A DNA stretch of 64,000 nucleotides from CAMDPA01 sp965223035 (lineage in GTDB: Bacteria > Pseudomonadota > Alphaproteobacteria > Rhizobiales > Hyphomicrobiaceae), in the NCBI GenBank assembly GCA_965223035.1, contig OZ244980.1, positions 62,001 through 126,000 of the forward strand. The letters run 5' to 3'. Below the pieces are notes generated by a model. The model was not told where the DNA came from, did not search any database, and was given only the letters and a program-made list of their open reading frames with translations. Positions 53,744-63,283 of this stretch are shown here, piece by piece. Numbering within the stretch: the first letter of the stretch is position 1; each line of letters begins with the position of its first letter. A program made the translations under genes and the position numbers.

Positions 53744-54769
53744 TCAGCGACCGATGATCTGGCGGGCGCGTGCGACCACCTCTTTTGGGAAGGCGTACAT
53801 CGCGGCGAGTTGTTGTTGGATTTGCGCACCGCTGACCGGCTCGATCGCAAGCTTGGTTTTTTTGGCGCGTACCTGGAACTCAGGATCCTTGACCACCGCT
53901 GCGAAGGCTTTGCGCAAGATCTCGACGCGGTCTTTCGGCACACCTGGCGGCGCGATGAACGGGCGAGCCATATCCATCTGCGAAAAGATCAGGCTCAACG
54001 CTTTTTTGTCCACGTCCGGCAAGTCCTTGGCGACGTCCGCGAGGAAGGGAACGTCCTTCATCTGCGGATGCCGACGGTTGCCGAGTTGTAGGATGATTTT
54101 TGCGCGGCCCTCGTTGATCGGACCCATATACCGTGATTGCACGCTGGAGTACCACAGTCCGCATAGGCCATCGAGCTCACCGCGCTCCGCGGCAAGGAAG
54201 GCACGCCGCGATCCTTTGAAGCCGACGATCAGGTTGATGTCGAGGCCGAGCACAGAGTTGAGGACCTTGATATCCGACGCCATCGAGGAGGTCGGGCCGG
54301 AGGCACCGGAATTCGCCTTCTTCTTTTTGATCAGGTCCTCAATCGATTCAATACCGCTGCGTTTCCAAAAGATGCAGGTGGATGTCTCCTGCGCGAGGCT
54401 CATCAACCAATTGAACTTTGGCGGATCGAACTGCACGCCGGTCTGCTCCCACAGCGGCTCCAACACCAGCCAAGGCCCCAGCAGCCCGATCACGGTGCCG
54501 TCCTTTGCGTCTCTGATATAAAGTAAGTTGGCGTTTTTGCGTCCGCCCGCTCCGGGACGATTGACGACCTTGATCGTCGGATTGCCGGGGATGTGCTTGC
54601 CGAGGAATAGGCCGACGGTGCGGGCGTAGGTATCAAACCCTCCGCCGGCGCCGGACCCGACATTTAAGGTGATGGTTTTGCCGTTGTAGAAGTCGGCCGC
54701 TCCGGACATTGAAGCGGAGACCGACAGCGCCGCTGCCACGACAGCGGTTGGCAGCCAAAATCGTTTCAT
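53744..54769 (-). CDS. TctC/Bug-type solute-binding protein
   Basis: The 341-residue product has a signal peptide (MKRFWLPTAVVAAALSVSAS) and the periplasmic binding fold of tripartite tricarboxylate transporter receptors: ITLNVGSGAGGGFDTYARTV, NPTIKVVNRPGAGGR and the C-terminal FPKEVVARARQI. The two membrane subunits (TctA, TctB) are not in the window, so it is an orphan receptor, common for this family. It is followed by a UbiD gene, 164 bases downstream. Confidence 0.9.
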   Translation of the reverse strand: MKRFWLPTAVVAAALSVSASMSGAADFYNGKTITLNVGSGAGGGFDTYARTVGLFLGKHIPGNPTIKVVNRPGAGGRKNANLLYIRDAKDGTVIGLLGPWLVLEPLWEQTGVQFDPPKFNWLMSLAQETSTCIFWKRSGIESIEDLIKKKKANSGASGPTSSMASDIKVLNSVLGLDINLIVGFKGSRRAFLAAERGELDGLCGLWYSSVQSRYMGPINEGRAKIILQLGNRRHPQMKDVPFLADVAKDLPDVDKKALSLIFSQMDMARPFIAPPGVPKDRVEILRKAFAAVVKDPEFQVRAKKTKLAIEPVSGAQIQQQLAAMYAFPKEVVARARQIIGR

Positions 54770-54990
54770 TGGGTCTCATTCCTCCCATTGCCTGGCCATG
54801 AATACGTTTGGCTAACAGCACGTTTGGCCATGTGTTCACTCAAGGTGCCGCCGATCGGCGCGGCAATCCGCTGGTGGTGTGCGATGACGCCTGAAGTCTC
54901 AGCGCCTGGGTCAGCACGCAAGCGGAGCGCGGATTGGGCGGTGTTGTCAATCTTGCAGGCAACGCCGTCGCCATAGCGGGTCGGATTTTA

Positions 54991-55194
54991 TTTGTCCTAC
55001 CGGCTATCGGCTGCTTGAGGAGGCTTTGCTTGTCCTATCGGCTAGCGCCTACTTGAGGACGCTTTGCTTGTTACTTGTCCTATCGGCTAGCGCCTACTTG
55101 AGGACGCTTTGCTTGTTACTTGTCCTATCGGCTAGCGCCTGCTTGAGGACGTTTTACTTGTCCTATCGCCTATCGGCTACATGAGGACGCTGCT
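54991..55194 (+). repeat. five-copy tandem repeat, 37-45 bp units
   Basis: Units begin TTGTCCTATCGGCTAGCGCC and continue ACTTGAGGACGCTTTGCTTG; the second and third copies (55030 and 55075) are identical over 45 bp, the others diverged or shorter. Each can pair GTCCT with AGGAC. The array is downstream of dctM and upstream of the TctC-type gene. Confidence 0.9.
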
Positions 55195-55284
55195 CATCCG
55201 CCCAAGGTGGGCATGAACCAACGTGTCCAGCGCGGATCGGCTGACGCCCGCGCACCGTCGAACCGGCACGTGTGGCGCCCGCGG

Positions 55285-56658
55285 TTAATTGGTGATGATC
55301 TCAGGGCCCATCAGCAGCGTCGGCAACCACGTGGAGATGATCGGCACATAGGTGACCAGCACTAAGAAGATGAACATAATCCCGACCCAGGGCAGGGCGG
55401 CCTTAACCACGGCCATCACTGGCATCTTGGCGACACCGGCGGTGACAAACAAGTTGAGGCCGACCGGCGGCGTGATCATGCCGATCTCCATATTGACGAC
55501 CATAATGATGCCGAGGTGGATCGGGTCGATTCCGAGCTGGATAGCAATCGGAAACACCAATGGCGCGACGATCACGATCAAGCCGGAGGGTTCCATAAAC
55601 TGACCACCGATCAACAATAGCAGATTGACGATGATCAAGAACATGATCGGGCCAAATCCGGCCGCCAGCATCGCCTCGGTGATCGCCTGCGGAATCCGCT
55701 CTTCGGTCAGAACGTGCTTCAAGATCAGGGCGTTGGCGATGATAAACATCAGTGTGATGGTCAACTTGCCCGCTTCCAACAGCGTGGCTTTGGTATCCTT
55801 GTGAAACAGGGCGGTGACCAGCGCCTGTGGCTTTTGCAGGATCGAGTACTTTTGCCCGTCGGGTCCGTTGAGCGGGCCCATGTCGCGGTAAACAAAGTTG
55901 GCGATGACAAATGCATACACGGCGGCAACGGCGGCGGCCTCGGTCGGCGTGAAGATGCCGCCGTAGATCCCGCCCAGGATGATGACGATAAGAAACAAGC
56001 CCCAGCCCGCTTCGCTCGCCGAGGCCAGCCACTTGCCCCAGCTGACACGCGGTTGGGCGGGCAGCCCGCGATAGGTGGCGTAGATCGCGACGGCCAACAT
56101 CAGCATACCGCCGGCGATCAGGCCGGGAATGACACCGGCCAGAAACATTCGGCCCACCGACACGTCGACGGCGGCAGCGTAGACGACCATCACAATCGAC
56201 GGCGGAATGAGGATGCCCAGGGTGCCCGCGTTGGAGATGATGCCGGCGGCGAACTCCTTCGTGTAGCCGACCTGGCGCATGCCGGCGATGACGATGGTGC
56301 CGACCGCGACCACCGTGGCCGGCGAGGAGCCCGACAGCGCGGCGAACAGCATGCAGGCGAATACGCCGGCAATCGCCAGACCGCCAGGGAAGTGCCCGAC
56401 GCTGTCAATGGCAAAGCGGATCACACGCTGCGCGACGCCGCCGGTCGACATAAAGGCCGATGCCAGCACAAAGAAGGGAATGGCGAGCAGCGTGAAGTGG
56501 CCAGCGAAGGCCTCAAACAGGGTTTGCGCCATCGACGCCAAAGAGGCGTGCGAATAGACGAGGAGAAAGATGATCGAGGACAGCCCGAGACTGATGGCGA
56601 TCGGCACGCCGAGCAGCAATAGCGCGATCACCAGGCCAAACAGGATGAGCACACTCAT
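55285..56658 (-). CDS. dctM: TRAP transporter large membrane subunit
   Basis: The 457-residue protein is the DctM-type permease with about twelve membrane segments: LIPPSIVMVVYAAAVDVSVG and the C-terminal MVVNMEIGMITPPVGLNLFV are typical. It moves the solute captured by DctP with Na+ coupling. Its start is three bases beyond the dctQ stop, so translation is coupled. It is the last gene of dctPQM. Confidence 0.94.
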   Translation of the reverse strand: MSVLILFGLVIALLLLGVPIAISLGLSSIIFLLVYSHASLASMAQTLFEAFAGHFTLLAIPFFVLASAFMSTGGVAQRVIRFAIDSVGHFPGGLAIAGVFACMLFAALSGSSPATVVAVGTIVIAGMRQVGYTKEFAAGIISNAGTLGILIPPSIVMVVYAAAVDVSVGRMFLAGVIPGLIAGGMLMLAVAIYATYRGLPAQPRVSWGKWLASASEAGWGLFLIVIILGGIYGGIFTPTEAAAVAAVYAFVIANFVYRDMGPLNGPDGQKYSILQKPQALVTALFHKDTKATLLEAGKLTITLMFIIANALILKHVLTEERIPQAITEAMLAAGFGPIMFLIIVNLLLLIGGQFMEPSGLIVIVAPLVFPIAIQLGIDPIHLGIIMVVNMEIGMITPPVGLNLFVTAGVAKMPVMAVVKAALPWVGIMFIFLVLVTYVPIISTWLPTLLMGPEIITN

Positions 56659-56661
56659 GAA

Positions 56662-57297
56662 TCAATCCTCTTTGGCAGTCGCTGTCGGGTCTTGCTGGCT
56701 TTCCTCCAGCTGGCTTTCCAGCTCGTGGCTGGCGACGATCAGGTCGCGGCGGCCGGTAAGCACGGCCCAGCCGATTTGGAGAAATCGAAACGTTAGCAAT
56801 GCCATGCCAAGGGGCAGGGCGAAGTAAGGGATAAAGCGCGGTAGCTTCTCGTAGGCTTCGCCCTCGTTGAGCCAGTCGGCGATGAACTGCAGAAAGGCCG
56901 GCATCGGGATGTCATCGACCTCATACCACGCGCGCTCGCCGGCAAACGGCCACCAATACTGCCACGAGCCGATCAACATCAGGATCGAAAACGCCAAGCA
57001 AGCCGCAACGGCGAATAGGGTAACGATCCGCCGTAACTGGGCGGGAAGCGCATTGACCAGAATGTCGACGCCCAAATGGGCATTGATCTTGACGCAGTAG
57101 GAAACGCCAACGAGCACCAGCCACGCGAATAAGAAAACGGTGGTTTCCAGGGCCCAGAGGATATTGTCGTTGAACACGTAACGGGCGACGACATTCGCGA
57201 ATGTGATCAATGTCATTAGACCAAGGATCACAGCGATGAAGGTTTCCTCAATCCCGCTTACAACGCGACTGAGGCTCGAGCCATGTGCGCGCTCCAT
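56662..57297 (-). CDS. dctQ: TRAP transporter small membrane subunit
   Basis: This 211-residue protein has four membrane segments and the DctQ pattern: LMTLITFANVVARYVFNDN, AWLVLVGVSYCVKINAHLGV and FALPLGMALLTFRFLQIGW. It is longer than usual because of an acidic Gln/Glu-rich tail. ATG 57297 is preceded by GGGAG; two upstream ATGs are possible. Confidence 0.92.
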   Translation of the reverse strand: MERAHGSSLSRVVSGIEETFIAVILGLMTLITFANVVARYVFNDNILWALETTVFLFAWLVLVGVSYCVKINAHLGVDILVNALPAQLRRIVTLFAVAACLAFSILMLIGSWQYWWPFAGERAWYEVDDIPMPAFLQFIADWLNEGEAYEKLPRFIPYFALPLGMALLTFRFLQIGWAVLTGRRDLIVASHELESQLEESQQDPTATAKED

Positions 57298-57425
57298 GCC
57301 GTTCTCCCAACGATCCATCGAGCAGTTCGCCAAGGGAGCGGCCCGCTTGAGCGGGCACATCTCGGTGCGATCGATTGTTGTTTGGCGCCAACCGTGAGGT
57401 TAGCGCCTTCTTTCTGAGTGAGCAA

Positions 57426-58430
57426 TCAGTTGGTCGAATTGTACGACAAGGCCGCCTGCAGCACGTCCGAGCCGATCTGGCCTTCGAACTTCTTCCAGAC
57501 CGGCTTCATGACGCTGACCCACTCTTTCCGTTGAGCCGGCGTCAGCTTGCGAATTTTGCCACCCTTATCCAGGATTGCCTGTTTGGCTTTTTCGTTAACC
57601 GCCGTCGATTCGTCGTTGCGGAGCTTGGTTACTTCATTGAGAATTTTCATAAATTTGGTGCGGACATCCGGTTTTAAACCGTTAAACCAGGTGGTGGATG
57701 TCACGACGAGGTAGTCGATAATGCCATGGTTTGTTTCAGTGGTGCCATCCTGGACCTCGAAAAACTTTTGACCGTAGATATTGGACCAGGTGTTTTCCTG
57801 ACCGTCCACTACCTTGGTTTGTAGCGCTCCATAGACCTCCTTGAAGGCCATCTTTTGCGGGCTCGCACCGAGTGCTCGGAACTGGGCAACCAGCACTTCT
57901 GAGGGCTGAACGCGGAACTTGAGGCCCTTGGCGTCGGTCGGCTTGATCAGCGGCTTGTTGGCCGACATCTGCTTCATGCCGTTATGCCAATAGGCCAAAC
58001 CCAATAACCCCTTACGGCGCATCGACTTGAGCAGCTTTTGACCGTCCTTGGAGTTTTGGTAGCGGTCCACCGCCTTGATGTCCTCGAACACGAACGGCAG
58101 ATCAAAAAGCCGAAACTTCCTGGTAAAGGTCTCAAATTTCGACAACGACGGCGCGGCAAGTTGGACATCGCCCTGCAGCATCGCCTCCAGCACTTTGTTA
58201 TCATTATACAAGCTAGAGTTTGGGAATACCTGCATGCAGGCCATGCCATTCATTTCTTCGTTGACGCGCTTTTCCAGCAGTGCGGCGGCAATGCCTTTGG
58301 GATGTTTATTGGTGTTGGTGACGTGGCTGAACTTGATCACCACCTCGCCGCGGTCGCAGCTGGCGTGAGCAGGAAGGCCGGCGGTGACGAAACCAGCCGC
58401 CGTGATTGCGATTGCGATCGATGTTTTCAT
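57426..58430 (-). CDS. dctP: TRAP transporter solute-binding protein
   Basis: The 334-residue product has a signal peptide (cleavage near LPAHAS) and the DctP fold: IKFSHVTNTNKHPKGIAAA, EMNGMACMQVFPNSSLYND, and KGLKFRVQPSEVLVAQFRAL with the Arg that binds the ligand carboxylate, then FKEVYGALQTKVVDGQENTW. A C4-dicarboxylate or related organic acid is likely. AAAGGAGG precedes the ATG. The substrate cannot be given, but the neighbouring sensor kinase may control this operon. Confidence 0.93.
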   Translation of the reverse strand: MKTSIAIAITAAGFVTAGLPAHASCDRGEVVIKFSHVTNTNKHPKGIAAALLEKRVNEEMNGMACMQVFPNSSLYNDNKVLEAMLQGDVQLAAPSLSKFETFTRKFRLFDLPFVFEDIKAVDRYQNSKDGQKLLKSMRRKGLLGLAYWHNGMKQMSANKPLIKPTDAKGLKFRVQPSEVLVAQFRALGASPQKMAFKEVYGALQTKVVDGQENTWSNIYGQKFFEVQDGTTETNHGIIDYLVVTSTTWFNGLKPDVRTKFMKILNEVTKLRNDESTAVNEKAKQAILDKGGKIRKLTPAQRKEWVSVMKPVWKKFEGQIGSDVLQAALSYNSTN

Positions 58431-58553
58431 GTCTGGGTCCTCCTTTGACATGTCCACTGATAGAGCTTGTAACGCACAAATGCTAGTCGTAGTAGGGAAA
58501 ATCTGTAAGCACATGAGCAAGCTAGTCGCTTTCGCGCTCACCAACGGTTGCGG

Positions 58554-58707
58554 CTAGATCATCGCGCCTTAAATCGGAACCGCAACGCCGATTCCAATTG
58601 CGCCGGTTCCGATTTAAGGCGCAAAGATGATCGCTGTTAAAGTGGTGAGCAACTTTCTGCCTTTGATCGGGATCGTTCCGATTCCGATTAAAGGCAGGTT
58701 GCTCTAG
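58554..58707 (+). repeat. F1 repeat, full 154-bp form
   Basis: A complete copy from CTAGATCATCGCGCC to GGTTGCTCTAG, between the start of dctP and the end of the sensor kinase gene. No other feature is visible in this 348-base gap. Confidence 0.93.
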
Positions 58708-58778
58708 TGATCGGCTCTTGGGCGAAAATTGCTCACCGTTCGCGGCGGAAATCGGCCGCAAATTTTGCGCGCTTCTCC

Positions 58779-61700
58779 CTATTCTGCTGCCGCTTGTTCG
58801 TTGGCCGCATAACGCATGATGATCGACCGCAGCGCCGCGGTTTTCAGTGGCTTGCGCAGCACGTGCACGCCGGCCTCGGCCAGCAATTGCTGAACTTCAC
58901 TGCTATGATCGGCGGTAATCACGACGGCTGGGACCCGTGTGCCAATCCTGGCGCGGACCGCCGCGATCGCCTCGAGCCCGGTCGCACCGTCGTCGAGGTG
59001 ATAATCGGCGAGAATGATGTTCGGTCCGCGCTCCGATTGGGACAGGACGTCGACAGCCTGTGTCGGTGTGGCGGCGACCAGCACGTGGCATCCCCATCCC
59101 GTTACCAGCGCGCGCATCCCCTCCAGGACGGCCACCTCATTTTCGATGCACAGCACCGTTGTGCCATGCATCATTCCGGCCGACAGCGTGCCCGCGGGTG
59201 CGGTGGTCGGCGCCGTGGTGACGGCGGTGTTGGCGATCGGTAGACTGATCCAGAATGTGGATCCCCGACCCGGCTGCGAATCCAAACCAATCGGCATGTC
59301 GAGCATCCGCGCGATGCGCTGCACAATCGACAAACCAAGCCCCAGGCCGCGCGCTTCCCCGCTGGCGGCATCGAGCCGCTCGAACTCATGGAAAATGGCG
59401 GCGTGCTTGGAGGCGGGTATTCCCGGCCCGGTATCGCGCACCTCGATGCGCACGCGCTCGCCCTGACCTTCGACCGCCGGTTCCCGCCGCGCATCGACGG
59501 CGACCGTTCCGACGTGTGTGTATTTCACCGCGTTGGCTAACAGGTTCTGTAGAACGCGCTTCAGCAGGCGACGATCGCTGATCACCCAGAGCGGGCAGCC
59601 GCTCAGCTGGAGGTCCAGTCCCTTGGCGCGGGCCAATGGACGAAATTCGACGTCCAGGCTCTGGATCATGTCATCCACCGAGATCACCGTGTGTTCGGGC
59701 TCCAGCTTGCCCACGTCCATGCGCGAGATGTCGATCAGGGCGGACAGGATCTCCTCCACCGCCGTCAGCGATGCGTCGATGTTGCGGGCAATGGTGCGGT
59801 CTGGTTCGGGCAGGTTGCGCTCGGTCATGCTGGTCGCGTAGAGCCGCGCCGCGTTCAGCGGCTGCATGAGATCGTGGCTGGTGGCAGCCAGGAAGCGGGT
59901 CTTGTCAAGGTTGGCGTGGTCGGCCTTGATCTTGGCGGCCGCCAGGGCCCGGTTGGCCGCCTCGAGTTCGGCCGTACGCTCACGCACCCGCCGCTCCAGA
60001 GTCTCATTGGCGCGGGCCAGCTGTTGGGCCGCCGTCACGCGTTCGGTTATGTCAGAGAAGGTGCCAACGATACCGCCCTGGGGTTGCGGCATGGAGGAAA
60101 TTCGGATCTCGAGCACGCGGCGCCCACCATCCAAATGCTCTTGGAAGCTGCCTTGTGTCACCGCAAAACGCATCAACCGATCCGCCACCAGCTCGTCGAC
60201 GGTGCCTGGCCCGAAGTCGCCGCGTTCGGCACAGGTCTCGAGGATCCGTTTCAGGGGTACGCCGACACGACCCAATTCAGGCGGCAATCCGAGCAGCTCT
60301 CGGAACTGGCGATTCCAGCAGACCAGACGCATTTCATTGTCAAATACGCCGAGCCCATGGCGCACCTGATCCAACGCCGATTGCAACAGATCGCGATTAT
60401 ATTGCAGCGCCTCGGAGGCGTCGTCGAGCAGCTTTAACGCGGAGCGACTACCGATGTCGCTGCGTCGCAATAATAAGGAGAGGACCAGGCGGGCGGACGC
60501 GGCGCCGATCGCGCTCGCCAGAAGGTGCTCGGTAAAGCGCAACAGTTGAACATCGGCCTCGGCCTGAGGATTAAGGGCGATGTTTCGGTTCTGCGCGTAC
60601 TCGGCGAACGATCGGGACGCGCGCTCGGCGCCGAGATATCGGGTTACGGTGGATTGCAGATCCGCCACCGTCAACGAGGTTCGCCACAGCCGGAATGTTG
60701 GCGGGGCGGGCAAAGAGCGGGGCAGATCGTCAAGTACGAACAGATGGGCCTGTAGCCGCTCGATCGGTTCGGGTGCGCGCCACAACGAAAAGACGATGTA
60801 GGCCGTAACGTTGGCGAGCATACTCCATAGGACGCCGTGGGTCAGCGGATCAAAGCTGAGATTGAACAGGGCATGCGGCTTCAGCATGGCGAGCCCGAGC
60901 GGGCCTTCGTGCATGATGTCGGGCGGCAGCAGCCCTGCCTTGATGACCCACGGCAGCAGAAGGGTATAGGTCCACATCGTAAAGCCAGCGACGAGGCCGG
61001 CGATGGCGCCACGGGCGGTGCCATGGCGCCAAACCAGTCCGCCGAAAAATGCCGGTGCGAGCTGGGCGATGGCGGCAAACGATACCAGGCCGATGGCAGC
61101 AAGCCCCTGTGACTGTCCGAGGATCCGATAAAACGCATAACCGGCAAGCACGACGACAAAAATGGCGATTCGGCGGATGATCAGCAGCAGTCCGGCCAGA
61201 TCCTCATGCACGTCGACATCGACCAAGCGGTGGCGCAGCAGCAGGGGAACGACGATGCCGTTGCAGATCATGATGGATAGCGCCACGGATTCAACGACCA
61301 CCATCGCAGTGGCCGCGGACAAACCGCCGATGAAGGCGAGCACGGCAAGGCTGTCGGCGCCCTTGGACATCGGCAGCGCAAGCACAAACATGTCCGGTTC
61401 GATGACATCCTTCGGCAGCTCCATCAGCCCGGCGGCGGCAATCGGTACGACAAACAGGTTGATGGCGACGAGATAGATCGGAAACAGCCACGATGCTCGC
61501 TTGATCTCGGTTTCGGAATGATTTTCGACCACGGTGACGTGAAATTGGCGGGGCAGCAGCAGGATGGCGATAAAGCTCAAGAAGGTGACCGTAAGCCACG
61601 TCCCACCGTTGAAAGGACGATCAAAGCTCGCTTTGACCTGAGCGTTGGCGTTGAGCGCTGCAGTGAAGCCGAACGGACCATCGAAAACGGCAAATAGGAC

Positions 61701-62339
61701 GAACAGCCCGACCCCTATGAAAGCCGCCAACTTGATAATCGATTCCGTGGCCACGGCCAGCATCAAGCCGGCCTGATGCTCGGTCGCGTCGATGTGGCGG
61801 GTGCCGAACAGCGTTGCAAATGCCGCTAGCGCCAGTGCGATCACCAGCGCCGTTTCCAGAAACCCCAGGCTCGGCACGGTGATCGGCATCAACGGCGAGC
61901 TGCCCAGCAGTGTCTCCGCCGAAATCACCACGGCCTTGAGCTGCAAGGCGATGTAGGGGAGCGTGCCGACCACGGCGACGATGGTCACGATCGCAGCGAC
62001 CATCGGGCTCTTGCCGTAGCGTGCCGCCAAAAAATCGGCGATCGACGTGATGTTTTGGCTCTTGGCCAAACGAACGATGCGGGTGATCAGAGGAACGCCA
62101 AACACGAACAGCAGAATTGGTCCGACATATACCGGTATAAAATCGTAGCCGGTCTCTGCCGCCAGTCCGACGCTGCCGAAAAAGGTCCACGAGGTGCAGT
62201 AGACCGCGATCGACAGCGCATAGATCAGCGGGCGCGCGCTGGCGTCGATACGGGTGCGATCGCCGAGCCAGGCGATCAGAAACAGAATGCTAATGTAACC
62301 GACTGCGAGTGTGGCAATCGCCCAGCTATCCAACATCAT
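58779..62339 (-). CDS. SSS symporter-hybrid histidine kinase
   Basis: The 1186-residue product begins with a sodium:solute symporter domain (about 1-510, roughly thirteen membrane segments; VYCTSWTFFGSVGLAAETGY and IGGLSAATAMVVVESVALS are typical), then a PAS domain (about 640-750), a coiled linker, a HisKA domain with His822 in ATSHDLMQPLN, a HATPase (NLLANAVKYT, DTGPGIP, GLGLGLSIVQ) and a receiver with Asp1112 in LADYHLDD. This architecture is that of CbrA/CrbS-type sensors that couple solute flux or sensing to signalling. No response-regulator gene is adjacent. It lies upstream of dctPQM on the same strand, so control of organic-acid uptake is a fair guess. The ATG at 62336 is an equal alternative. 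Confidence 0.93.
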   Translation of the reverse strand: MMLDSWAIATLAVGYISILFLIAWLGDRTRIDASARPLIYALSIAVYCTSWTFFGSVGLAAETGYDFIPVYVGPILLFVFGVPLITRIVRLAKSQNITSIADFLAARYGKSPMVAAIVTIVAVVGTLPYIALQLKAVVISAETLLGSSPLMPITVPSLGFLETALVIALALAAFATLFGTRHIDATEHQAGLMLAVATESIIKLAAFIGVGLFVLFAVFDGPFGFTAALNANAQVKASFDRPFNGGTWLTVTFLSFIAILLLPRQFHVTVVENHSETEIKRASWLFPIYLVAINLFVVPIAAAGLMELPKDVIEPDMFVLALPMSKGADSLAVLAFIGGLSAATAMVVVESVALSIMICNGIVVPLLLRHRLVDVDVHEDLAGLLLIIRRIAIFVVVLAGYAFYRILGQSQGLAAIGLVSFAAIAQLAPAFFGGLVWRHGTARGAIAGLVAGFTMWTYTLLLPWVIKAGLLPPDIMHEGPLGLAMLKPHALFNLSFDPLTHGVLWSMLANVTAYIVFSLWRAPEPIERLQAHLFVLDDLPRSLPAPPTFRLWRTSLTVADLQSTVTRYLGAERASRSFAEYAQNRNIALNPQAEADVQLLRFTEHLLASAIGAASARLVLSLLLRRSDIGSRSALKLLDDASEALQYNRDLLQSALDQVRHGLGVFDNEMRLVCWNRQFRELLGLPPELGRVGVPLKRILETCAERGDFGPGTVDELVADRLMRFAVTQGSFQEHLDGGRRVLEIRISSMPQPQGGIVGTFSDITERVTAAQQLARANETLERRVRERTAELEAANRALAAAKIKADHANLDKTRFLAATSHDLMQPLNAARLYATSMTERNLPEPDRTIARNIDASLTAVEEILSALIDISRMDVGKLEPEHTVISVDDMIQSLDVEFRPLARAKGLDLQLSGCPLWVISDRRLLKRVLQNLLANAVKYTHVGTVAVDARREPAVEGQGERVRIEVRDTGPGIPASKHAAIFHEFERLDAASGEARGLGLGLSIVQRIARMLDMPIGLDSQPGRGSTFWISLPIANTAVTTAPTTAPAGTLSAGMMHGTTVLCIENEVAVLEGMRALVTGWGCHVLVAATPTQAVDVLSQSERGPNIILADYHLDDGATGLEAIAAVRARIGTRVPAVVITADHSSEVQQLLAEAGVHVLRKPLKTAALRSIIMRYAANEQAAAE

Positions 62340-63067
62340 CCTTCCACTTTTGCGACGCCGCCAACTCAGCCGGGCGCGCTGCTTGTTGTGGGCCTGGCAC
62401 CGTCGCCATCGGGCTTGCGCCGGGTTGCCGACGGCGGATCGGCGAGTGCACTTGAGAGCTATATTGTCTTGCTTTTGTGATCAAACCAAAGACGGACTTT
62501 AGGCGAATAGCGGCGAAGTAACGAGCGATGCGGCGCGCGGGGCGGCGCGCCGGACGGGGGAGCGGCCAGGACTGGGTCGAATCGGACTGGGTCGAATCGG
62601 ACTGGGTCGAATCGGACTGGGTCGAATCGGACTGGGTCGAATCGGGCTGGGTCGAATCGGCGCGGGGGTTGAACCGGGGACGGCCGTGACGGGTAGGACT
62701 AGGAGCATGCCTGACAGGTGGCGTTGGCGCCAAGCGCTGCGACGTCGGGCGATGCCGTTCGATGCCGCTCCAGACGACCTGGCGGAGGCTGGTTTGATCA
62801 ATCAAGCCGCGCGCCTGGACGGTGCCCGCGGGCGGCGTCGGCTGGAGATCGCGGCGGTCGACGGCGGCGCTCACCGGTGGAACCGGCCGCAGCGGACGCG
62901 CCAGCGCATCCGCGATGTTCCCGCTCGTTCACGGTGATCCCGCACCCGGCGCAGATGATTGAGGCGCCGCAGTCAGGATTGAGCGCTCAGCCTGGCGGCG
63001 AGCCAATCGCTGTTGTCCAACGCTACGAAGTGCGATATCACTCGCCGCGGCGGAGCCGGTTTCGGAT
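62340..63067. other. intergenic before tRNA-Arg
   Basis: This 728-base region holds a 15-bp tandem repeat array (62569-62658) and otherwise no supported gene. Open frames across it owe their length to the repeat unit being a multiple of three. Confidence 0.5.
62569..62658 (+). repeat. six-copy 15-bp tandem repeat
   Basis: The unit GGACTGGGTCGAATC is repeated six times without interruption; the last copy has one change (GGGCTGGGTCGAATC). It lies about 230 bases upstream of the sensor kinase start. Confidence 0.95.
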
Positions 63068-63144
63068 GCACCCATAGCTCAGCTGGATAGAGCGTTGCCC
63101 TCCGAAGGCAAAGGTCTCAGGTTCGAATCCTGATGGGTGCGCCA
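63068..63144 (+). tRNA. tRNA-Arg, anticodon CCG
   Basis: A full cloverleaf is visible: acceptor GCACCCA with TGGGTGC, D arm GCTC/GAGC, anticodon stem TTGCC/GGCAA with loop CTCCGAA (anticodon CCG, reading CGG), T arm TCAGG/CCTGA with TTCGAAT, discriminator G and encoded CCA. Total 77 nt. Confidence 0.97.
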
Positions 63145-63283
63145 GTTTTCTCAGGGATCGTTCCGGACACCCGGGTCACAGATTGTTCCTGAGATGTGAT
63201 GGTTCCTGAGACGTGGGTGGCAACCTCGTGGGTGGCAACCTCGTGCCGAATGGGTCGTCGATGGATTGCGGTGTCGTTTGCTC

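Noticed and set aside
54991..55194. CRISPR array
   Set aside because: The units abut without unique spacers, and two neighbouring units are identical over their whole 45 bp. There are no cas genes.
62326..62874. 182-codon minus-strand frame with DSTQS repeats
   Set aside because: The repeat is a six-copy 15-bp tandem array, which stays open by arithmetic. The rest of the frame overlaps the sensor kinase start and lacks coding character.
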